From: Sambucus nigra
Taxonomy: Eukaryota; Streptophyta; Magnoliopsida; Dipsacales; Adoxaceae
Length of the DNA: 64,000 nt
Reading direction: 5' to 3'
Assembly: GCA_949130495.1 (NCBI GenBank)
Contig: OX422222.1
Span: 106,071,709 to 106,135,708 of the forward strand
The translations under genes and the position numbers were made by a program. Numbering within the stretch: position 1 is the first letter of the stretch; each line of letters starts with the position of its first letter. A model generated the notes under the pieces. It saw nothing but the letters and a program-made list of their open reading frames with translations. It did not search any database and had not been told where the DNA came from. This document shows positions 48,826 to 60,216 of this stretch, piece by piece.

Positions 48826-49047
48826 TCTCTTTATGATTCTAATTTTGATATGTTAGCTTGGTGGAAAGGTAAAGTTCCAACTTATCGTGCAATCACAATG
48901 ATTGCAGTTGACATATGAGGTATTCCTTTAACATCAGTCGCTTATAAGTGTGCGGTTAATACAAGTAAAAGAGTATTTAATCAATTTCGAAGCTCTTTGA
49001 CTCCAAGAACTGTGGAGTGTTTAGTGCGTGCTTAAGATTAGCTAAAA
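48826..49047 (+). pseudogene. Second, decayed copy of the hATC domain (tandem duplication)
   Basis: Repeats 48604-48825 at an offset of 222 bp, exactly 74 codons, through AWWKGKVPTYRAITMIA to the C-terminal end (GTGCTTAAGATTA). This copy has an in-frame TGA where the first has GCT codons after GDI (ATATGAGGT near 48913), and several substitutions. The first copy's stop lies between them, so no two-domain protein is made. Confidence 0.85.
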
Positions 49048-50154
49048 AGTTCTCCAAACATCGATACTGAAAATTCATACACTTGAGGGGATTGCGGATT
49101 GTAAGTTTATATTCTAAATTGTAATTGTTCACTTTATATATATTTGTTTTCATTTTCTTCATTAATATAAAAATTATGAATTACTTTTCTTTTTTTGTAG
49201 GTGTTATTTATGAGTTTGATAACATGAAGATTCAACCAAATTGATATAAATGATATGTAAGCATTTTCTATTTTTTTTCCTCTTCTTTTTCTAGCAAGCA
49301 TGTCTTTTGGATAAAATCTGGTCCGAACATCACTGCTCAAACAAGAGAAAAAAGACTTGTTTATTAAAATAAATTTTGTTTAATTTTATTTGTATATTTA
49401 TGCTTGTTAGAAAGATATGCAATAGAAGATCCTTATGTATGGGTACAATTTGTTAGGAAATAACTTACATTCTATTTTAGATTGGTGCAAATTGTTAGGG
49501 AATTTTAAGTTTTGAATCTGTGCAAGTTGTTCACTCTATTTTGTATTCTGTTTTGTACTTCTTTTTGTAATTTTTTTTATACAAATAATTTTTTTGTAAG
49601 TTTGACTAATTTTATTGTTTTAAAATATGTCGATATTCATATTTTCTTTTGTACATGAAGAAATAGGGAGTGAAACAAAGAGTGTTAAACATTTTCATTT
49701 TGGTTTGTTATTTAATAAGACGACCCTTGTTGATATTTATTCGAGTTATTTGGACAATAGTGTAATTTGAATTACAATTTGTGATGTATATTTCAGAGTT
49801 TAAAGTTTATATATAGTTATGGAGACAATACAGTTCTGTAGGTTATTTTCTTCTTCTCTTTTAAAAAAAAATATGCATAAAAAAAGAGTTAGGCAGGTGG
49901 TATAAAAAAATTACCATTATATACCAAATAGTATCAAATTTATCGTAAAGAGAAAATTATCGAAATCTACCATAATTTTTGCAAAATCGATTTTATCGCA
50001 AGAAAACGATTTCATCGATGTACCGCACGATTTGATTTTGGTTTATGAACTGGTATATCGGCTGGTAAAACTGGTAATTGATTTGATGATTTCAAAATTT
50101 GTATAGTATTAGTATGCTCCATTTACCGACCATACCTATCGAAAATCAGCCATA
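49048..50154. other. 3' flank and right terminal region of the hAT element
   Basis: No gene. 49690-49830 is nearly the same as 30290-30420 in the smaller hAT element (shared GAGTTATTTGGACAATAGTG). The last 250 bp are rich in TACCGTAAAGAG and CCGATTTTATC words, mirroring the left end. Confidence 0.65.
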
Positions 50155-50426
50155 GTTATTATGTAAGAATATATCTATTTAATTATGTGCGTTAGATTAT
50201 TAGTGCATAATTAGATTAAGAAAAACATTATCAATTTATAAGATTATATCAATTTTTTTAAAATTATTAATTGCAATTTGCATAACTAATTTAAATATAA
50301 ATACTACCGGCCCAATGTAGAATGGAAAGGTAGATGCTTCCCGATGCCAAAATTTGTCCAGACAGCTCACGCAAGGTTAAAACAGCTCACCTATTAATTT
50401 AAAAGGTGGCCAAAACTTATTTTCGC

Positions 50427-50972
50427 TAGAACTGTCAATGGGTCGTGTCGAGTCATGTTCGTGTCGTTTTTTATCGTGTTTGGGTTTTCTTGGGTTCGTG
50501 TCTAAACGGGTGACTTTTTTATCGTGTGAAAAAATTATATCCAAATCCGACCCGTTATGGTATCGTGTCGTGTCGTGTTCACTCGTTAATACCCATTAAG
50601 ATAATAAATTATTTTTAAGTGTATTCAAGTTGATATATTATCTCATTTTTGAACTCAAGTAGACCCATTAATTCATTGACATTACTAAATCTCTCATTTA
50701 GTAAAATTCATTATGATTAAATTAACATTATGTTACATAAATTATTTATAAGTTCCAAAAGTATATCTTATTTACTTAAATTAATGGGTCATAACGGATT
50801 TTATCGGTTATTAACGGGTGAAGGGGACAATCCTAACCCGACTCGTTAACTATCGTGTCTTATCGGGTTGACACTGATATGACCCGAACCCATTAAAGAT
50901 CCACCCATTAACTTATAACTTCGTGTCGGTTCGTATCATGTTATCATATTGTGCCTCATTTTGTCATGTCTA
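50427..50972. mobile_element. hAT-type MITE
   Basis: Exact 8-bp duplication ATTTTCGC at 50419-50426 and 50973-50980. Ends TAGAACTGTCAA and, reversed, TAGACATGACAA. Interior rich in TCGTGTCGTGT/GGGTCG words on both sides; no ORF. Confidence 0.85.
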
Positions 50973-50980
50973 ATTTTCGC

Positions 50981-52209
<1,229 letters not shown>

Positions 52210-52210
52210 A

Positions 52211-52380
52211 CTGCTCTTGTGTGGATCAGTTCGTATTTTAAGAGTCCGGACAAGACATGTGTCGGCGCCTAAAAATTATCAGCTAAATTATACGCACACT
52301 CTCTCTTTTCTGGAGTCACCGCCAAGTGTCATATGTTTGGTCCGCACTCTTGAAATGTGGACTGATCCGCATAAAAACAG
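52211..52380. mobile_element. Small MITE with ~40-bp inverted repeats
   Basis: Left arm CTGCTCTTGTGTGGATCAGT, right arm (reversed) CTGTTTTTATGCGGATCAGT, continuing to AAGAGTCCGGAC against AAGAGTGCGGAC. TA flanks both ends (52209-52210, 52381-52382), as in Stowaway/mariner-type MITEs, although AT context makes this weak. Confidence 0.6.
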
Positions 52381-52382
52381 TA

Positions 52383-52400
52383 CTATATATATATATATAT
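52383..52400. repeat. (AT)n tract at the viral junction
   Basis: Pure AT dinucleotides ending exactly where virus-like sequence begins. Confidence 0.85.
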
Positions 52401-52583
52401 ATGGGCATAGGCTCAAATGAGCACATTAAATGAGGTCCTTATGTGAGGTCCATAATAAGATAAAAGTAAGACCTTTAATAATATTCTATTTTAGACCCCA
52501 ATACCTTTAGATAACAATTTTGCATTTTAAGCTTTAAGACCTTAGAAGTAAGAACTCACCAAATTCCGACCAAACCCCAATTA

Positions 52584-52597
52584 TGGTATCAGAGCCA
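52584..52597 (+). other. Viral primer-binding site (initiator tRNA-Met)
   Basis: TGGTATCAGAGCCAT, the minus-strand DNA primer site that conventionally marks position 1 of caulimovirid genomes. It lies about 40 bases before the first ORF. Confidence 0.9.
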
Positions 52598-52635
52598 TAA
52601 GACGGTCCTTTTAGACTAAAAGTAAAAAGACTTTA

Positions 52636-53136
52636 ATGCCCTTGGGATTTATCCCTCGCATTTACCAAGATATTTTTGGAACCTACCCAGACTACCAACC
52701 TATACCCATAACTGATTTAGACTCAGAAGGTTGTTTAACTACACACATAGACGGTTGTTCACACATTGAACATATTCCAGTCAAATACGCAGATAGTAGA
52801 CAAGTTACTGCTAGTGCTATTAATAGCATAATAGATCAAAATAAGTGTATACTCCTTATATTAAGACAATTAATAAAAGACACTCAAACCTTAGAAACAG
52901 AGATAAAAAATATCTCTAAAAGATTGCTAGACATTGATAATCAAATTCCAATAGACTTAGTTCATGTTTTACAAGAAATAAATATCAAGACTAATCATAT
53001 AAAAGTCCTTAACAAAGACATTTTAGAAATTAAAACTTTGATTAAAAATCAAGACAGTGAGTTAATTAAATTTACTAAAGAACAAGCCAAGCTTATCCCT
53101 AGATTAGATAGTTATCTTCCTAATGGAGATAGTTAA
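52636..53136 (+). CDS. Viral ORF1-like protein, 166 aa, intact
   Basis: First ORF after the primer site, starting MPLGFIPRIYQDIFGTYPDY. The N-terminal third is proline/tyrosine-rich (DYQPIPITDLDSEGC) and the rest is helical and charged, with heptad-like leucine/isoleucine spacing (ILLILRQLIKDTQTLETEIK, then KRLLDIDNQIPIDLVHVLQE). Position and size match the small ORF1 of badnavirus-like pararetroviruses, a virion-associated protein of unclear role. No catalytic motif. The end overlaps the next ORF by 14 bases, as between small ORFs in that group. This is the only complete viral ORF besides the next one. Confidence 0.75.
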   Translation: MPLGFIPRIYQDIFGTYPDYQPIPITDLDSEGCLTTHIDGCSHIEHIPVKYADSRQVTASAINSIIDQNKCILLILRQLIKDTQTLETEIKNISKRLLDIDNQIPIDLVHVLQEINIKTNHIKVLNKDILEIKTLIKNQDSELIKFTKEQAKLIPRLDSYLPNGDS

Positions 53137-53947
53137 ATCAAACTGGAATGAGGTACCAACAGACCTCTCCATTCAGACTTTATCAGAATTTTTTCAAAGA
53201 ATTTTAGAAAAGATAAATGATGATAGATTTTATTATAAGATAAATGAGAATGAGATTGCTAACGCGGCTAAAGCAACTAAACTTATATTAGAAAGATTAA
53301 ACCTAATTTCTACATCCATAGCAGCTACCCAAGACTATAAGAGTAGCTTTGTTAAAGACTTACATTTAGATTTAAAGGCTAAGACAGAAGGATTAACCAC
53401 CTTCTACACAGACTTTGTTAAAATCCAACAAAATTTAGCAAATTGTCTTAATAATATGGAAAGCCATAATCTATCCAAAATGGATAGTATTATTAATGAA
53501 CTTAGACTAGACATGATCCAAGTAGAAGAAAAATATGAAGAAATTATAAACGGAATTAAGGCCGTATATAATAAACCTTCCGAAGCCGAAATAGACTCTC
53601 ATTTTATTCTAACTCGTTTAGAGAAAATAGAGAAAACTATAGAATCCATAGAAGTTAGAACTATGCAACAACAAGAAAAAGATAATGAAATAAAGGACTA
53701 TATTACAAATGTTGCAAAATCCCTAGTTAATTCTCTAGCTAGACATGGTGAAGAAATTTATGAGAAGACAAGAAAAGAAAATAAGAATTTTAAAGAAGAA
53801 ATCCTCGGTCAGATAAAAAGACAAAAAGATTATTCAGACTTCTTAGAAAGAATTGAAAAAAGACTTGAACAAAAACAGGTTGCTACCTGTAAATTTAGAG
53901 AACCCCCTCCTATAGAAACTAGAGAAAAGAATACCATAGGTAGATGA
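53123..53947 (+). CDS. Viral coiled-coil protein, 274 aa (virion-associated-like)
   Basis: Overlaps ORF1 by 14 bases in another frame. Starts MEIVKSNWNEVPTDLSIQTL. The middle and C-terminal parts are long charged helices (LERLNLISTSIAATQ, EEKYEEIINGIKAVYN, LTRLEKIEKTIESIEV) predicted coiled coil, and the tail is basic and proline-rich (KFREPPPIETREKN). This fits an ORF2 or virion-associated protein that tetramerises and binds DNA. Unusually, it is in the same frame as the following movement-protein segment, with a single TGA (53945-53947) between them. Either this is the natural stop or the two were once one polyprotein. Confidence 0.7.
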   Translation: MEIVKSNWNEVPTDLSIQTLSEFFQRILEKINDDRFYYKINENEIANAAKATKLILERLNLISTSIAATQDYKSSFVKDLHLDLKAKTEGLTTFYTDFVKIQQNLANCLNNMESHNLSKMDSIINELRLDMIQVEEKYEEIINGIKAVYNKPSEAEIDSHFILTRLEKIEKTIESIEVRTMQQQEKDNEIKDYITNVAKSLVNSLARHGEEIYEKTRKENKNFKEEILGQIKRQKDYSDFLERIEKRLEQKQVATCKFREPPPIETREKNTIGR

Positions 53948-54798
53948 GTCATAAATGACGGATTAGATAAGACTAGTAAGATAGTTAGCTCTATTCCAAA
54001 TATTGGACAAAGTAATCATATTCTCCAAAGACTTAAGGATTCATCCTCCAATGTTAGGACATGGTGGAAAGAAAGAAATTTCACTAATCCTCTCTAATGG
54101 AAAGAATGGGGTGAAGTTGACTGGAAGATTGTTGAAGATTCCATTCATAATGGATAACTTCCAGTTGTTAGATATATAGACTTGTTTAAGGAAGGTGACA
54201 CTCCTAAGACTCCCAATTATAACATGACCTACCATTGTAGAAATCATGTGTTAGACAAATTCTATACTGAGCTCCAAGTATTTGACTCAGAATAGCTTAG
54301 ATCTAGAGGAACTGATAGGAAGTTCCAATTCCTAACCTTTGGACTCTTTCAAGAAAGAATCCAAGGATTACATAGACCTCGGAATAATAATAACATATTA
54401 TGTTGTTTAGTAGATAAAAAGATTTTGAGAAAAGCCTTATTGGGATAGCCCAATTAGAAATGTCAGACAACATAGGATACTTTAATGTCATTCTGGCATT
54501 TAGAATAACCGTAGACACAACCAAACATTTTAAGTTAATTTTATATGCTAGTGGCTATGAAGACTATATTATCGCAGACGCTAATATAAATATAGAATTC
54601 CAAAGCTATGTGAAGTTCTCCCAATTTCCTTATGAAGAAATGCAATCGGGAATTCCTAGCGGTAGACTTAATGAAGAAATCTTAGTTAGAACCAATATTT
54701 CAGACTATAATCATACTTACAGTATTAGGAATACTGGACCTATGAAAGAAAAAGCTAAGACCCTCTGGAAATTGCCAGAATTTCAAGACTATACATAA
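53948..54798 (+). pseudogene. Viral movement protein region, broken
   Basis: Cell-to-cell movement protein (30K superfamily). Same frame as the coiled-coil ORF at first: LQRLKDSSSNVRTWWKERNF, then DLFKEGDTPKTPNYNMTYHC, then FLTFGLFQERIQGLHRPR and NILCCLVDKK, where caulimovirid movement proteins have a G-x-x-Q ... L-x-R ... LL-CL-D core. Stops in this part are at about 54096-54098, 54156-54158 and 54294-54296. A frameshift near 54415-54425, in an A-run, moves to the frame of 54460-54798, which carries GYFNVILAFRITVDTTKHFK and SGYEDYIIADANINIEF. The frame moves back near 54797 into the coat-protein segment. Confidence 0.72.
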
Positions 54799-56429
54799 TA
54801 AACCTTTATTTATTTATCAAGTCGACGTCACTGGAAATGTAACCATCCAGTTTGGTCCTCCTAAGAATGTCAAAAAGAATATCCAGACCGAAGAAATTAG
54901 ATTTAGGAATATGGGAGAAGCCATAATCAATGATCCTTCAGAAAGAGAATGCAGTAGTAAGACTAGTGCTAGTTTACTAAGACAAGCCCCGATAATTAGA
55001 CCTAGAAGATCATTTGAACAAAAAGACTTAATTAAAGAAAAAGCTAGGATCCAAAACTTTGGACAGGAACCCTCAGAATTGGATATGAAGACATTTAAAG
55101 ATAACTTTAAGAAAAGTCATTCTGTTAGATTTCAAGAAAGAGAAAGATTTAATATGATAGCTCAAGAACATATATTAAAATTAAAAGAATCTAAGAATAC
55201 AAAAGAACTTCTTAGAAACCCAAGACTAATAGAAGAAGGAGAACAAAGATTAATGCCAGCTACACAAGTAGAACCTAGTAAACAAGAGATAGGAAGTAGT
55301 AGTAGGCTAGAAGATACTCCTAGACTTTTTAGTAAGCCAATAGGAATAAATATTCCTATATACTCAAGCACCGTAGTAAAGACTAAAGCTGATTATATAA
55401 AAGACTTCCCAACTACTGACAATAGTTTCACTCCTGTTAAGACTATGGCAAGCCAAGCCATAAATCCAGTAGGTATATACCTTAACCTAGATAATGTTCA
55501 AGATAGGAAGAAAGCCTTAGATGAATGGCGTAATCAGATGAACATGTGTTTTGCATCTAATGAGCAATGGGATGCAAGTTCATGTAAGCAGTACGCTGAG
55601 CAATCCATTAGAGGTATTGCAAAAGATTACTTAGATAGTTTAAGAAAGGCTACAGATGAAGACTCCTTAGCTAAGGTTGAAAAGATGAAAGAAAACTTAG
55701 AAGAAAGATCAATTGAAGAATATATTCAATTGTTCACTTTAGAATTCATTGGAGCTGGACATCTAGCTCAGATCAATGAACAAGACCTAGCAAAAACTAA
55801 GTTAGCCCTCCTTAGCATTTGCAAATTAAATAAGATAAATGAATATAAGAAACTTTCAAGAAGATCCATCCAATCAAAGACGAAAGAGACATCGCTCCAA
55901 TCCAATGGGGATGTGGAGGTGAATCTAAGAAATTCAAAAAGAAATTAGAATGGAAACATAGGAAGTTTAAGACTAGATCTTTAGGATTTTCAAAGAAGTA
56001 TAAATTTAGACAATGTACTACCTTTAGAGAAAAGAATCCTAAGACTAAGAAAAATAGATTTAATCAAAGAAGATATTTTAAGAAAAATACTAGTAAGTAT
56101 AAGAAGGTTCCTAATTATAGGAAAGAAAAAGATGTAGCTCAATCTAAGACTGCCACAAAAAAATGTTGGACTTGCGGTAAAGAAGGATACTTTGCTAAAG
56201 ACTGCCCAAATAAGAAAGATAAAGAAAGTATTAAGATTATTAATACAATATTAGACTATGGAGATAAAAAAGAATTAGATATCCTATATGCTATAGAAAT
56301 ATTAGACATAGAAGAAGATGATAATACTAGTATCTATAGTGCATACACAGACAGTGATTCGAAAGACTATAGTGATACTGATGAGTATGAAGACTCTCAG
56401 GATACTCTAAACTTATATATGATGTAGAC
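54797..56429 (+). pseudogene. Viral coat protein region with CCHC-type knuckle, broken
   Basis: Open from about 54797 through 55948 (main ORF 54911-55948). Early part: DPSERECSSKTSASLLRQAP and a long charged linker. The capsid core is around LDEWRNQMNMCFASNEQWDA, then YAEQSIRGIAKDYLDSLRKA and EEYIQLFTLEFIGAGHLAQI. A frameshift near 55850-55870 is followed by a lysine/arginine-rich stretch (KKLEWKHRKFKTRSLGFSKK) and the knuckle CWTCGKEGYFAKDC (56164-56205), C-x2-C-x4-Y-x4-C, with Tyr in place of the zinc-binding His. An acidic tail (DTDEYEDSQDTLNLYMM) ends at TAG 56427-56429. Normal role: genome packaging. Confidence 0.8.
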
Positions 56430-57494
56430 TAATCAAGATAATTTAGACGTTGAATATATAGACTTTGAAGAAGCTTGGTATAAGTGTATATTAAGCCCAT
56501 TTTTAAAGAAAAGATGGACAGTTAGTAATCCTGAGTTACTAACCTATATACCTAGATGCTACTTTGATGAAAGACATTATTGCACATTTGAAATGAAATG
56601 TTGCAAAAAAGATTTATATGCGTAGAATGCTTTGAGACTATACAAACAGAATTATTTATGGTTTGTATTGTTTGTCAATTACACTACCATAAAGACTATT
56701 GGAGAACTAGATTTAGAGCAATTTATACTAACCAGTATGACGCTCAAATAGACTTAGATATTAAAACATAGTATCAAGACATTGATAAAAATATAGCCAA
56801 AAGATTGCAAGAAAATGAAGACTTCAAAGGAAAGGGAATTTCCTATGATTTAGAAGAATACCATTCTGATAGTAGTTCAGAAGACCAAATACCCTTAAAT
56901 ATTATAGATAAACCTCAGAAAGGAATATCTATTTTAGAAAAGAATAATTTAGGAATTTCTACTAAACCACATGCTTGTTTTGTAGAATTATTTGTTCAAC
57001 ATAAAGACTATCCTAAAAGACTTTCAGCTTTTATAGATACAGGGTGCTCTCAGAGTATTTGCAAGGCTAATGCCTTCCCTGAAGACTATTTTTTAGAAAG
57101 TACTCAAGAAGTCTATGGTAAAGTGGATAATGGAGATCCATTTACCTTATATTTCCAGACTATTCCTATTTATTTTAAATTAGAAAATCAGACCACCAAA
57201 ACCGTTAATCATCGATTTTGGATAATGAATCCTCGTCCTAGTTTCACAGGAAACATTATTTTGGGACAAGACTTTATTAGTAAATATCATCCTTATAATC
57301 AGTATAATGATAAGATATTAATTAGTGATCAAGAGGAACTTAATATTAAATCCCCTCTAATAGACCATAAGACTGCCTTTGACCTTATGCAGGTCAAGCC
57401 CAATTATAGACCCATAAAATATCCGAGTTCTTCAGCTGAGCATGGTGGACCTAGACCTACAACCCAAAAAGAAGCTAAACCCTTACAAAAATAG
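56430..57494 (+). pseudogene. Viral second Cys cluster and aspartic protease
   Basis: After a frame change near 56600 the frame carries a second cysteine cluster at 56619-56675, C-x2-C-x11-C-x2-C (CVEC ... CIVC) followed by His at 56688. Clusters of this spacing lie between coat protein and protease in badnavirus-like genomes. A TAG at 56769-56771 interrupts, then 56805-57494 is open with the protease: YPKRLSAFIDTGCSQSICKA (Asp-Thr-Gly at 57036-57044) and, later, FTGNIILGQDFISKY, where a glycine-rich flap and ILG-x-D are expected. TAG at 57492-57494. The catalytic aspartate is intact; DTGC instead of DTGA/DTGS is an accepted caulimovirid variant. Confidence 0.82.
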
Positions 57495-58600
57495 TGTAAG
57501 TGTCCAGACCAAAAGTGTTATAAGAAAATAACGCTTATACAACAAGACATTTTAGATCAAGCCCATCATACCTTATTACAGGTTCAAGCTTATATCCAAA
57601 CAGAAGAAAATGGATATAGAAGTAGAAAAGGAAAATATTAGGCAACTAGATGAACCTACTTTAGGAGAAAATCCCATCGCTAAGTGGGATAAAGACCAAA
57701 CCTATTGTGAAATCATCCCTATTAACCCAGACGCCACTATTAATGGTGGAACCTATAAGAAAGGATACTCACAAGAAGATAGAGAAGAATTCAATAAAGA
57801 CATAGATGAAATGCTTAAGTTAGGCATTATTAGAGAAAGTAAAAGTAGACATAATAGCTTAGCCTTCTATGTTCAAAATGAATCTGAACGTAAAAGAGGA
57901 AAAAGACGTATGGTTATAGATTATAGATAATTAAATAAGAATTGTGAATTTGATTCTTATAAGATACCAGACAAGAATAATTTGATTAATTTAATTGAAG
58001 ATAGAATTATATTCAGTAAGTTTGATTGCAAATCAGACTTCTGGCAAATTAAGATGCATCCAGACAGTATTACTTGGACATCCTTTAGTGTGCCCCAAGG
58101 AAAATACGAATGGCTAGTCATGCCATTTGGATACTTGAATGCTCCTCAAGTTTTCCAAAGAAAAATGGATAATATATTTAGACCTTATTCAGAATTTTGT
58201 CTTGTTTATATAGATGATATTCTTGTAGCAAGTAAGACTGAGATAGAGCATGTAGACCATCTTAAAAAGATTATTTTAGAATTAGACAAACATGGTATTG
58301 TTATTTCCGAAAGGAAAATGCAATTATTTCAGACTGAGATAGACTTCATGGGAATGCATATTAATAAAGGAAAATTATCCTTGGCAGAACACATAACTAA
58401 GAAGATTCTTGATATTCCAGACCAACTCAAAGATAGAAAACAATTACAATCATTTTTAGGATTGCTCAATTGTGCTGCAGACTTTATTAAAGACCTTGCT
58501 TCAAAAAGACAAAGCCTAACATCCAAATTAAAAGGGACAGACAAGACTAATCCTTTTTATTGGACCAAAGATGATTTTGAAGTCATAAGACAAATTAAAG
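57495..58600 (+). pseudogene. Viral reverse transcriptase, broken
   Basis: 57495-57610 holds a short cysteine/glutamine-rich linker (CKCPDQKCYKK) in the protease frame; a frameshift near 57610-57640 leads into the RT frame. RT landmarks: EMLKLGIIRESKSRHNSLAF, RRMVIDYR (TAA at 57928-57930 directly after), IIFSKFDCKSDFWQIKMHP, WLVMPFGYLNAPQVFQR, the catalytic box LVYIDDILVASK (Tyr-Ile-Asp-Asp at 58207-58218), and DFMGMHINKGKLSL. The YIDD box and all three catalytic aspartates are present, but the stop after IDYR cuts the domain. Confidence 0.92.
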
Positions 58601-59262
58601 ATGCAGTCAAAAATATTCCTTTACTTGAACTGCCTAATGCAGAAGACCAATTTATAGTAGAAACAGATGCCTCTGATAAACAATGGGGAGCAGTATACTT
58701 TGCCATTGATCATCAGATAAAAAAGAAGAAACTTTGTAGACATAGTTCTGGAACCTTTACAGATCCAGAAATAAGATACACTGCCCATGAAAAAGAAGTT
58801 TTAGCCATAGTAAGGGCAATAGAAAAATATATGATGTTTCTTAGACCTAAACATTTTACTGTTTATATTGACTCTTCTTATGCAGTAAAATTCAGAGATT
58901 TAGACTTGTCCAAATCAAGGACTAATAGAATAATTAGATGGCAATAATTACTTAATGGTTATGACTTCTCTGTTATATATATTAAGGGAAGTAAACATAC
59001 CATTCCAGATATTATATCAAGAGAGCCAATGTTTGCTAACACTAATATGATTTCATGTTTTATGTTGCAAACAGAAGACTTAGAAGACATGAGTTCCTCT
59101 AGAACAAATAGACTGAACAAGAAAGACGTTGCAGACTATCTTAGACGCGTAAGACCAAATGCTAGTGCAACGCAAAGACAGACTCATATTCAAGACTCTC
59201 AAGAAAGACCAATCCTAGAGAACTTTGATGATATCTTGGTTCCTCTAGGAAAATATAAATAA
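58601..59262 (+). pseudogene. Viral RNase H region
   Basis: Continuous with RT. The catalytic aspartate is in FIVETDASDKQWGAVYF, the glutamate in YTAHEKEVLAIVRAIEKYM and the next aspartate in FTVYIDSSYAVKF. A TAA at 58945-58947 interrupts after RIIRWQ; the frame continues through DFSVIYIKGSKHTIPDIISR (the GSKH-N/T-x-x-D-x-L/I-S-R end of the domain) to TAA 59260-59262. The 77-codon tail after REPMF is serine/arginine-rich. Confidence 0.9.
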
Positions 59263-60216
59263 GAGATTATTGCTCACAATAGACTCATTGGGAAAATATA
59301 TTTTTCCTAATATAGACCTGATCAAAGATATCCAAACTTGATTAAATTTAGACGAGAATTTTAGGAAGATGAAAATACTCTCATAGACGCGATATGGTGG
59401 AACGTCAAGAATAGACTATGGATTGAGTTCAAACAAAATTTAGTATCCATTGCTAGATTTATGAGGACTCAAAGACTTGCAGTTACCCAACTCAGTGGTA
59501 CTGCTATACCTAGACCTCAGATTCAGACCTATGCTCAGACTCTTGGAGAATCCTCCAAAACTAGACATACTGATTTCTGTTATCAGAAAAAGACTTTTAA
59601 AACCAAGATTGTTATAGCATTTGGTCATAATAATCTCCCATTAACAGAAGACCTTAAAAAAGAAGCTAATAACATTATTGACCATTTTAATATGTTATTA
59701 TCAGAAATAAATGGAGACGCCTTAATGATTAAGGGTTTCTTTAAAGACGTTCCAAAAATATATCTTTTTGGAAAATCAAAAATGGCTCATATAACTCTTG
59801 AAGACCACGGGTTCATTGGACTCGTACAGATAAAAGATATTGAAGACTCTACTGCTCTTGGAAAAATAGTCCATGAGTATGTTAAGAAGGTAAAAGACTT
59901 CCTTCCTCTATTTTCTAGAATTTACCAGATTTCTCCAAGTTCCTATAGAGGAATGAGAGTTGAAGGATTTAGACTTATTAAATTTTCCAGTTATATATTC
60001 GAAGACGTTGAGATTTTATCAAAAGACGAGACTAAAGAATTAATTATTGATAAGTTCAAGCTCCAGATTGCTCATGCCATGGAGACCATAGAAATCATGG
60101 AATTATTGACAGTAGAAGACATGTGGTACACTGCCTACCACAAAGAAGACATGATAATCCAAGTTGATGAGCCATTCAATGGAAGGCCCAAGAAAGAATC
60201 CAAAGAAATGGTATAG
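59263..60216 (+). pseudogene. Unrecognised viral coding block after RNase H, in the polyprotein frame
   Basis: In the same frame as RNase H, separated by TAA 59260-59262, another TAA near 59308 and a TAG near 59362, then open to 60216 (longest part from 59461, 251 codons). The reading is protein-like upstream of that ATG as well: RLIGKIYFS, then LIDAIWWNVKNRLWIEFKQN. Downstream: KTKIVIAFGHNNLPLTEDLK, then RIYQISPSSYRGMRVEGFRL. It ends KKESKEMV. I do not recognise the fold; it lacks any transactivator motif I know. Position matches the last ORF of tungro-like viruses or the transactivator of other genera. It could be a separate ORF or a C-terminal extension. Confidence 0.6.

Larger units (their letters stand above)
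32531..50154 (+). mobile_element. hAT element interrupted by a CACTA element
   Basis: The left end TAGGGGTGTCCG (32531) and right end AAAATCAGCCATA (50154) are hAT-like and belong to the family of the 29526-30713 element. Flanking GTTATTAA (32522-32529, one extra base before the end) and GTTATTAT (50155-50162) match at 7 of 8. The left arm (32531-33257) holds TACCGAAA-type terminal repeats and a leader-like region. The right arm (47449-50154) holds the transposase C-terminus and the second terminal repeat region. A complete CACTA element with its own TSD sits between the arms. Without it the hAT would be about 3.4 kb. Confidence 0.75.
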
